64,000 nucleotides of DNA from Roseovarius litorisediminis (GTDB lineage: Bacteria; Pseudomonadota; Alphaproteobacteria; Rhodobacterales; Rhodobacteraceae). The stretch is from assembly GCF_900172295.1 (NCBI RefSeq), contig NZ_FWFL01000006.1:223552-287551 (forward strand). The letters run 5' to 3'. Shown here one piece after another: positions 58,145 through 64,000 of this stretch (positions are counted from its first letter, which is position 1; every line of letters starts with the position of its first letter). The notes under the pieces were generated by a model. The model was given only the letters and a program-made list of their open reading frames with translations, did no database searches and was not told the origin of the DNA. The translations under genes were made by a program, and so were the position numbers.

Positions 58145-58765
58145 TCAGCCCCAATTGTAGTTGAAACTGACGCTGATCCGTTCTTCTTCAGACATATTCA
58201 TCGGCACCTCGTGGCGCAGCCAGCTTTCCCAAAGCAGGACATCCCCCACCGCAGGGGCAACATAGATGAAACTGCGCATCTCTTCACGCGCGTCTTTCTT
58301 GCGGGCGGGGGCGGCCATCATCCGGGCCGAGCGGGGGTCTTCCAATTTCAGTGCGCTGGCCCCTTCGGGCATCGCCACATAGGTGGTGCCGCTGATCACC
58401 GAATGCGGGTGGATGTGGCTGCTGTGGGTACCGCCCTCGGGCAGGATGTTGATCCAGATATCTTCAAGCTTCAATTCCTTGCCATCCAGATCAAACTCCA
58501 GATCTTTGGCAAAGGCGGCCACATGTTTGTCCAGGGCCTTGACCAGATCGGCAAATATCGGAAAACGCCAGCCCAGATCAGTCAGCGAAGCATAAGAGGT
58601 ATAACCAGGATAGCCGTTTTCCTCGCACCATTCTTGCCCGGCCTCGTCATCTTCGGCGATGGAATAGCATGAGGTTTCAAGCTCTCCCACGTCAATGGGT
58701 TTGCCATGCTCGGAGAGAGCAGCGCGATAGAGGCGGGTCACGAAGAGTGAGGTTATCTGTGTCAT
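58145..58765 (-). CDS. 2OG-Fe(II) oxygenase family protein (TIGR02466 type)
   Basis: 206 residues. The iron ligands are probably in SHIHPHSVISGTTYVAMPEG and LRHEVPMN, with the 2-oxoglutarate arginine in ERISVSFNYNWG. The family is known from phages, cyanobacteria and alphaproteobacteria, with unknown substrates. It lies 125 bp downstream of rplP on the same strand, before the cold-shock gene. Ribosomal oxygenases that hydroxylate L16 are JmjC-type, unlike this, so a ribosomal target is only a guess. Confidence 0.8.
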   Translation of the reverse strand: MTQITSLFVTRLYRAALSEHGKPIDVGELETSCYSIAEDDEAGQEWCEENGYPGYTSYASLTDLGWRFPIFADLVKALDKHVAAFAKDLEFDLDGKELKLEDIWINILPEGGTHSSHIHPHSVISGTTYVAMPEGASALKLEDPRSARMMAAPARKKDAREEMRSFIYVAPAVGDVLLWESWLRHEVPMNMSEEERISVSFNYNWG

Positions 58766-58890
58766 GGCCCCGTCTTAAACCAGAGGCGCCCGCGTGGCGA
58801 GAGGCCTTGGCCCTGCCGCAACAAAAAGCCCCCGCCAATCGCTTGGCAGGGGCCTTTCAATCTCATGTAAGGTGGGTGAAACCCACGCGC

Positions 58891-59304
58891 TTACCAGTCT
58901 TCGCGCACCACGACACGGGTCTTGATCGGCAGCTTCATCGCGGCAAGGCGCAGGGCCTCGAACGCAACGGCCTCATTCACGCCGTCGATCTCGAACATGA
59001 TCCGGCCTGGTTTGACCCGGGCCGCCCAGTAATCGACCGAGCCTTTACCCTTACCCATCCGGACTTCGGTAGGTTTGGATGTCACAGCAGTGTCCGGGAA
59101 AATCCGGATCCAGACCCGGCCCTGACGTTTCATGTGACGGGTCATTGCACGACGCGCCGCCTCAATCTGGCGTGCGGTGACACGCTCGGGCTGGGTGGCT
59201 TTCAGACCGTAGGTGCCAAAGTTCAGATCAGAGCCACCTTTGGCTTCGCCCTTGATCCGGCCTTTGAACTGCTTACGGAATTTTGTGCGTTTTGGTTGTA
59301 GCAT
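58891..59304 (-). CDS. rplP: 50S ribosomal protein L16
   Basis: 137 residues, complete: [46 protein letters not shown] is conserved. It lies near the peptidyl-transferase centre. The normal downstream gene rpmC is displaced by about 1.7 kb holding the oxygenase and cold-shock genes. Confidence 0.98.
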   Translation of the reverse strand: MLQPKRTKFRKQFKGRIKGEAKGGSDLNFGTYGLKATQPERVTARQIEAARRAMTRHMKRQGRVWIRIFPDTAVTSKPTEVRMGKGKGSVDYWAARVKPGRIMFEIDGVNEAVAFEALRLAAMKLPIKTRVVVREDW

Positions 59305-59317
59305 CTGTCATTCCTCC

Positions 59318-60025
59318 TTAACGACGGCCGCCGGCACCACGGGGCGCGGGACCATCCTGGAGTTCCTGGGCTTTGCGATCACGGGCACCTGGATCGTGCT
59401 CCATGATCTCACCCTTGAAGATCCAGACCTTGATACCGATGATGCCGTAAGCCGTTGTGGCCTCGACGTTGGCGTAATCGATATCGGCACGCAGGGTATG
59501 CAGGGGCACGCGGCCCTCGCGGTACCATTCGGTCCGGGCGATCTCGGCGCCACCAAGGCGGCCCGCGACGTTGACCCGGATACCCAGGGCACCCATGCGC
59601 ATTGCGTTCTGAACCGCACGTTTCATCGCACGGCGGAAGGACACACGACGCTCAAGCTGTTGCGCGATGCTTTCGCCAACAAGGGCGGCATCAAGCTCGG
59701 GCTTGCGAACTTCGACGATGTTCAGGTGCAGTTCGCTGTCGGTCATCGCCGCCAGTTTCTTGCGCAGACCCTCGATATCGGCGCCTTTTTTGCCGATGAT
59801 GACGCCCGGACGTGCGGTGTGAATGGTCACACGGCACTTTTTGTGGGGGCGCTCGATGATCACCCGGCTGATGCCGGCCTGTTTGCATTCCTTGTTGATG
59901 AACTCGCGCATTGCGATGTCTTCAAGCAGAAGATTTCCATAGTCTTTGGTGTCGGCATACCAGCGGCTGTCCCAGGTGCGGTTCACCTGCAGGCGCATGC
60001 CAATCGGATTGACTTTGTTACCCAT
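59318..60025 (-). CDS. rpsC: 30S ribosomal protein S3
   Basis: 235 residues with the KH domain [20 protein letters not shown] and the C-terminal S3 fold ending [11 protein letters not shown]. It forms part of the mRNA entry site. Its ATG overlaps the rplV stop by 1 bp. Confidence 0.98.
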   Translation of the reverse strand: MGNKVNPIGMRLQVNRTWDSRWYADTKDYGNLLLEDIAMREFINKECKQAGISRVIIERPHKKCRVTIHTARPGVIIGKKGADIEGLRKKLAAMTDSELHLNIVEVRKPELDAALVGESIAQQLERRVSFRRAMKRAVQNAMRMGALGIRVNVAGRLGGAEIARTEWYREGRVPLHTLRADIDYANVEATTAYGIIGIKVWIFKGEIMEHDPGARDRKAQELQDGPAPRGAGGRR

Positions 60026-60405
60026 TAGGCTTGCTCCTCAATTTCACGCACCTTGATCGTCAGCTCCGAGAACGGTTTGCGCAGTGCGCCAAACCGGCCG
60101 CGGGCACGCGGGCGACCGCGCTTCATGACAAGGTTCTTGCCGACATAAGCCTCGGCGACGACGAGTTCATCCACATCCAGGTTGTGGTTGTTTTCGGCGT
60201 TGGCGATGGCCGACTGAAGACATTTCTTTACGTCCTCAGCGATCCGCTTGTTCGAAAATGTCAGGGCGGTCAGGGCCTTGTCCACTTTCTTGCCGCGGAT
60301 CAGTCCAGCAACGAGGTTAAGCTTTTGCGGGCTTGTGCGAAGCATGCGCAGTTTTGCCATTGCTTCGTTATCGGCCACGCGGCGGGGGTTCTTTTCCTTG
60401 CCCAT
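60025..60405 (-). CDS. rplV: 50S ribosomal protein L22
   Basis: 126 residues, complete: [35 protein letters not shown] and the beta-hairpin [26 protein letters not shown] that lines the exit tunnel. 3 bp after rpsS. Confidence 0.98.
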   Translation of the reverse strand: MGKEKNPRRVADNEAMAKLRMLRTSPQKLNLVAGLIRGKKVDKALTALTFSNKRIAEDVKKCLQSAIANAENNHNLDVDELVVAEAYVGKNLVMKRGRPRARGRFGALRKPFSELTIKVREIEEQA

Positions 60406-60408
60406 GAC

Positions 60409-60687
60409 TTACTTCCGCTTCGCTTTTTTGTCGGCGGCATGGCCATAATAGGTGCGGGTCGGGCTGTATTCGCCAAACTTTTGACCGATCATGTCTTCGC
60501 TGACGTTGACGGGGATATGTTTCTTGCCGTTGTAGACGCCAAACGTCAGGCCCACAAACTGGGGCAGGATCGTCGAGCGGCGCGACCAGATTTTGATGAC
60601 TTCGTTACGACCCGACTCGCGCGATGCTTCGGCTTTTTTCAGCACGTAAGCATCGACAAAGGGGCCTTTCCATACAGAGCGAGACAT
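60409..60687 (-). CDS. rpsS: 30S ribosomal protein S19
   Basis: 92 residues: [24 protein letters not shown] and [39 protein letters not shown]. 3 bp after rplB. Confidence 0.98.
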   Translation of the reverse strand: MSRSVWKGPFVDAYVLKKAEASRESGRNEVIKIWSRRSTILPQFVGLTFGVYNGKKHIPVNVSEDMIGQKFGEYSPTRTYYGHAADKKAKRK

Positions 60688-60690
60688 AGA

Positions 60691-61533
60691 TTAACGTCCC
60701 TTCTTCTTGGCGTGACGCGAGCGGATAATAAGCTTTTGCGACGCTTTGTTCTTGTTCCGGGTGCGGGCACCCTTTGTGGGCTTGCCCCAGGGTGTAACCG
60801 GGTGACGACCACCCGAGGTACGACCCTCACCACCACCATGGGGGTGGTCGATCGGGTTCATAACCACACCACGCACCGACGGGCGGATGCCCTTGTGGCG
60901 CATGCGGCCCGCTTTACCGTAGTTCTGGTTGCTGTTGTCGGGGTTGCTGACAGCACCAACGGTGGCCATGCATTCCTGACGCACCAGACGCAGCTCACCC
61001 GAAGACAGGCGAACCTGAGCATAGCCACCATCACGGCCCACGAACTGGGCGTAGGTGCCGGCGGCACGTGCGATCTGACCACCTTTACCGGGCTTCAGCT
61101 CGATGTTGTGGATGATCGTACCGATCGGCATGCCCGAGAATGGCATTGCATTACCCGGCTTGATGTCAGCCTTGGCGGATGCGATCACAGAATCGCCAAC
61201 CGCCAGACGCTGCGGTGCCAGGATATAAGCCTGCTCACCATCTTGATATTTCACCAGCGCGATAAAGGCGGTCCGGTTCGGGTCATACTCGATCCGTTCA
61301 ACGGTTGCCGCCACATCGAATTTGTTACGCTTGAAATCGACGATCCGATAGAGGCGTTTCGCCCCGCCGCCTTTGCGACGCATCGTGATCCGTCCGGTGT
61401 TGTTCCGGCCGCCATGTTTGGTCAAACCCTCAGTAAGAGATTTGACCGGACGCCCTTTCCAAAGCTCCGAACGGTCGATCAGCACCAGCCCACGCTGGCC
61501 CGGCGTCGTCGGCTTATACGACTTGAGTGCCAT
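60691..61533 (-). CDS. rplB: 50S ribosomal protein L2
   Basis: 280 residues starting [33 protein letters not shown] and containing [34 protein letters not shown], with the conserved histidine near the peptidyl-transferase centre. A 165-bp gap to rplW contains a GC-rich hairpin, so the S10 transcript has a structured spacer here. Confidence 0.98.
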   Translation of the reverse strand: MALKSYKPTTPGQRGLVLIDRSELWKGRPVKSLTEGLTKHGGRNNTGRITMRRKGGGAKRLYRIVDFKRNKFDVAATVERIEYDPNRTAFIALVKYQDGEQAYILAPQRLAVGDSVIASAKADIKPGNAMPFSGMPIGTIIHNIELKPGKGGQIARAAGTYAQFVGRDGGYAQVRLSSGELRLVRQECMATVGAVSNPDNSNQNYGKAGRMRHKGIRPSVRGVVMNPIDHPHGGGEGRTSGGRHPVTPWGKPTKGARTRNKNKASQKLIIRSRHAKKKGR

Positions 61534-61612
61534 GCTTTCTGTCTTCCGTTTGCTTGTGACGGGACCGCTGAAACAGTGGCCCGCCTATATTGTAGCCCCC
61601 CGAAACGGGTGA

Positions 61613-61677
61613 CCTAAATTTAGGGCCCCGAAGGTCCCCGGTTTAAACAGCCATGGCCCCGGACAACGCCGGGGCCA
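61613..61677 (-). repeat. Palindromes in the rplW-rplB gap
   Basis: A hairpin TGGCCCCGG (61654-61662), loop of six, CCGGGGCCA (61669-61677), plus a perfect 12-bp palindrome CCTAAATTTAGG (61613-61624). No T-run follows the hairpin. They may be RNA processing or attenuator elements within the S10 transcript. Confidence 0.5.
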
Positions 61678-61698
61678 CGACAGATTCGCGGCTTACTA

Positions 61699-61995
61699 TC
61701 AGAGACCTGTGGTCACGTCGATAGTGTTTCCCTCTTCGAGGGTCACATAGGCCTTTTTTACGTTTGCGCGGCGACCCAGTTGGCCCCGGAACCGTTTGGC
61801 TTTGCCTTTGGTGATCGTGGTGTTCACAGCTTTGACCTTGACACCAAACAGCGCCTCGACGGCCTCTTTGATCTGGGGTTTGTTGCTGTCCATCGCCACT
61901 TCAAAGACAACTGCGCCATTTTCAGACGCCATGGTAGCCTTTTCCGTGATGATCGGCTTGCGGATCACATCGTAATGTTGCGGTTTCGCGCTCAT
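61699..61995 (-). CDS. rplW: 50S ribosomal protein L23
   Basis: 98 residues, complete: [54 protein letters not shown] and [21 protein letters not shown] end. It sits at the exit tunnel and binds trigger factor and SRP. Overlaps the rplD stop (ATGA). Confidence 0.98.
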   Translation of the reverse strand: MSAKPQHYDVIRKPIITEKATMASENGAVVFEVAMDSNKPQIKEAVEALFGVKVKAVNTTITKGKAKRFRGQLGRRANVKKAYVTLEEGNTIDVTTGL

Positions 61996-62609
61996 TTCAG
62001 ACGAGCCTCCAGTGCTTCGACACCCGCTTTGGTGAGCACAAGTGTGTCACGCTTGAGGATGTCATAGACGTTTGCGCCCATCGACGGCAGAACATCCAGA
62101 CCTTCGATGTTGCGTGCGGCGTTGGCGAATTCAGTATTCACCTCGGCCCCGTCGATGATCAGCGCGCGTTTCCAGCCCAGATCCTTGATCTGTTTCGCCA
62201 GAACTGCGGTCTTGCCATTCGACGATGCGGCGTCGATGATGACCAGTTCACCAGCAGCCATTTTAGCCGACAGCGCGTGCTTAAGCCCCAGCTTGCGGAA
62301 CTTCTTGGTCAGTTCATGGCCATGGCTGCGGACAACCGGGCCTTTGTACACACCACCACCGCGAAAGATCGGTGCCGAACGTGCGCCGTGGCGTGCGCCG
62401 CCGGTGCCTTTCTGGCGATAGATCTTCTTGGTCGAATAGCTGACCTCTGAGCGGGTTTTCACCTTGTGGGTACCGGCCTGCGCGTTGTTACGCTGCCAGC
62501 GGACGACGCGGTGCAGGATGTCCGCGCGCGGTTCCAGGCCGAAGATGTCTTCGCCCAGATCGACCGAGCCGGCCTTGCCGCCGTCCAGTTTGATCACGTC
62601 GAGTTTCAT
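61992..62609 (-). CDS. rplD: 50S ribosomal protein L4
   Basis: 205 residues, complete: [42 protein letters not shown] is the conserved internal loop of L4. In enterobacteria L4 controls its own operon; no clear leader is seen here. Both ends overlap neighbours (ATGA). Confidence 0.98.
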   Translation of the reverse strand: MKLDVIKLDGGKAGSVDLGEDIFGLEPRADILHRVVRWQRNNAQAGTHKVKTRSEVSYSTKKIYRQKGTGGARHGARSAPIFRGGGVYKGPVVRSHGHELTKKFRKLGLKHALSAKMAAGELVIIDAASSNGKTAVLAKQIKDLGWKRALIIDGAEVNTEFANAARNIEGLDVLPSMGANVYDILKRDTLVLTKAGVEALEARLK

Positions 62610-63472
62610 TCTTCGCCTTCCTTCTTCTCAGCTTCGGCAGCTTGCGCTTCGGCAACTGCATCCGTCTTGGCTTCGGCGGCCTCGGCTGCGTCGATTGCGG
62701 CCTGTTCTGCTTCAGCTGCGGCTTGTGCAGCGGCTTCTTCTTCGGCAGCAGCGGCAGCGGCGGCAGCTTCGGCTGCTTTCGCGGCTTCTTCGGCCATTGA
62801 TCTCAGACCCGCGGGCAGGATCGCGTTTTCGGGAAACGGTTTCTTGACCGCATCCTTGACCGTCACCCAACCACCTTTGGAACCGGGAACGGCACCTTTG
62901 ATCATGATGAGACCACGTTCGGCATCGGTGCGCACAACCTGAAGGTTCTGCGTGGTAACACGGGCAGCACCCATGTGACCGGCCATCTTCTTGCCTTTGA
63001 AAACCTTGCCCGGATCCTGACACTGACCGGTTGAACCATGCGAGCGGTGGCTGATCGACACACCGTGTGAGGCACGAAGACCACCAAAGTTGTGCCGCTT
63101 CATGGCACCGGCAAAACCTTTACCGATCGAGGTGCCCGAGACATCCACATACTGGCCTTCAAAGTAATGGTCGGCGGTGATCTCTTCACCTACGTTAATC
63201 AGGTTCTCAGGCGCAACGCGGAATTCCGCGATTTTGCGCTTGGGCTCGACCTTGGCCGCGGCAAAGTGGCCACGCATGGCCTGGCTTGTCCGTTTGACCT
63301 TGGCCGTACCGGCACCCAGCTGAACCGCCGAATAGCCGTGGCTTTCGTTAGTACGTTGGGCAACAACCTGCAGTTTGTCCAGTTGAAGAACAGTGACAGG
63401 AACCTGCCGGCCGTCTTCCATGAAAAGCCGGGTCATGCCGACTTTTTTCGCGATTACACCAGAGCGCAACAT
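62606..63472 (-). CDS. rplC: 50S ribosomal protein L3 with long Ala/Glu tail
   Basis: 288 residues, against 209 in E. coli. Residues 1-226 are normal L3, including [23 protein letters not shown] with Gln150, the site methylated by PrmB in E. coli. Residues about 227-288 are a low-complexity tail of Ala, Glu and Lys ([19 protein letters not shown] type), probably an extended helix on the ribosome surface. Such tails occur in other Rhodobacterales L3 proteins. Overlaps rplD (ATGA). Confidence 0.97.
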   Translation of the reverse strand: MLRSGVIAKKVGMTRLFMEDGRQVPVTVLQLDKLQVVAQRTNESHGYSAVQLGAGTAKVKRTSQAMRGHFAAAKVEPKRKIAEFRVAPENLINVGEEITADHYFEGQYVDVSGTSIGKGFAGAMKRHNFGGLRASHGVSISHRSHGSTGQCQDPGKVFKGKKMAGHMGAARVTTQNLQVVRTDAERGLIMIKGAVPGSKGGWVTVKDAVKKPFPENAILPAGLRSMAEEAAKAAEAAAAAAAAEEEAAAQAAAEAEQAAIDAAEAAEAKTDAVAEAQAAEAEKKEGEE

Positions 63473-63486
63473 ATCAGGAGCCCTCC

Positions 63487-63795
63487 TTAAACCGAAATCT
63501 GGACATCCACACCGGCAGCCAGGTCGAGCTTCATCAGCGCGTCCACGGTCTGGGGTGTGGGATCAACGATATCCAACAGGCGCTTGTGCGTGCGGATTTC
63601 GAACTGGTCACGGGATTTCTTGTTCACGTGCGGGCTGCGCAGAACAGTGAATTTTTCGATCTTGTTGGGTAGCGGGATGGGCCCACGGACGTCGGCACCG
63701 GTGCGCTTGGCCGTATTGACGATCTCTTGTGTGCTGGCGTCCAGTACACGATAGTCAAATGCCTTCAGCCGGATGCGGATATTTTGGCTTGTCAT
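63487..63795 (-). CDS. rpsJ: 30S ribosomal protein S10
   Basis: 102 residues: [73 protein letters not shown], complete and conserved. S10 is also the NusE factor in transcription antitermination. First gene of the S10 operon; the 82-bp gap to tuf has an AGGCCGG/CCGGCCT hairpin around 63833-63852 without a T-run. Confidence 0.98.
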   Translation of the reverse strand: MTSQNIRIRLKAFDYRVLDASTQEIVNTAKRTGADVRGPIPLPNKIEKFTVLRSPHVNKKSRDQFEIRTHKRLLDIVDPTPQTVDALMKLDLAAGVDVQISV

Positions 63796-63877
63796 TTCTT
63801 AGCCTCTCGCGGCGTTGGAGTTGATAGGAGGAAGGCCGGACCACCCGGCCTCCCTCGTCGAACCCTAAGGGTATGGT

Positions 63878-64000
63878 TTACTCGATAATTTTCGACACGA
63901 CGCCGGCGCCGACGGTGCGGCCGCCTTCGCGGATGGCGAAGCGCAGGCCGTCTTCCATGGCGATCGGCGCGATCAGTTCAACCGTGAACTTCAGGTTGTC
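63878..64000 (-). CDS. tuf: Elongation factor Tu, C-terminal end (gene continues outside)
   Basis: The last 40 residues are visible, reading [40 protein letters not shown], the C-terminal beta-barrel of EF-Tu. Stop TAA is at 63878-63880. It stands upstream of rpsJ, as is usual. The gene runs beyond base 64000. Genomes of this group often hold two tuf copies, which cannot be judged here. Confidence 0.97.
   Translation of the reverse strand, partial: DNLKFTVELIAPIAMEDGLRFAIREGGRTVGAGVVSKIIE

Noticed and set aside
60031..61617. Long open frame (528 codons) on the plus strand across rplV, rpsS and rplB
   Set aside because: It is antisense to three highly conserved ribosomal genes, has no ribosome site or family resemblance, and arises from GC-rich codon bias.

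Overview
The window comes from an alphaproteobacterium of the Rhodobacterales (Roseobacter-type). The support is a Sox thiosulfate-oxidation locus with soxR/soxS divergent from soxVWX, the alphaproteobacterial cell-cycle regulator GcrA, CtrA-like and FNR-like DNA motifs, a VPLPA-CTERM protein, a DUF6455 protein, and ribosomal proteins and RpoA of alphaproteobacterial type. I see no prophage, insertion sequence, CRISPR array, rRNA or tRNA.

Layout. 1-3.6 kb: left edge of a sox cluster (soxX cut by the window edge, soxW, soxV; then soxS, soxR and a YeeE/YedE sulfur permease on the other strand). 3.5-13.6 kb: an FAD reductase, an Lrp-type regulator divergent from an amino-acid dehydrogenase with a triple operator between them, a membrane Clp-fold protease, a lipoprotein, an ABC-2 permease, gcrA with a hairpin leader, a fliG standing alone, a periplasmic cupredoxin, a three-gene cobalt-type nitrile hydratase operon and a lipid A-type acyltransferase. 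13.8-31.4 kb: hemF, an SDR lacking the catalytic lysine, an RsmC-like methyltransferase with clpS, AsmA, rimO, an AT-rich orphan gene beside degenerate repeats, hemolysin III, an FNR-box-linked DUF6455 gene, peptidase M48, nitroreductase, methylmalonyl-CoA epimerase, a response regulator, aspS and pabB. 31.7-41.2 kb: carB, a tandem pair of nearly identical 39-residue membrane proteins, and a complete peptide-type ABC importer. 41.5-44.2 kb: rarA and a DegP/Q-type protease.

44.3-64 kb holds the S10-spc-alpha ribosomal protein supercluster on the minus strand (tuf end, rpsJ, rplCDWB, rpsS, rplV, rpsC, rplP, rpmC, rpsQ, rplNXE, rpsNH, rplFR, rpsE, rpmD, rplO, secY, adk, rpsMK, rpoA, rplQ). It is colinear with the usual order but split at three points by unrelated genes. 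Between rplP and rpmC lie a 2OG-Fe(II) oxygenase and a cold-shock protein. Between rpmD and rplO lie a possible 48-residue protein, a GFA-family protein, a VWA protein on the opposite strand and an ectoine synthase without ectA/ectB. Between adk and rpsM lies a VPLPA-CTERM surface protein. Terminator-like hairpins sit at these breaks, so the supercluster is probably several transcription units.

Best leads for something new: the tandem 39-residue membrane proteins at 35.2-35.6 kb; the inserted genes in the ribosomal cluster, especially the solitary EctC and the oxygenase next to rplP; a dispersed 43-bp repeat built on CGTACG boxes present twice; the hairpin in the gcrA leader; and the three-gene nitrile hydratase with a His-rich alpha subunit.
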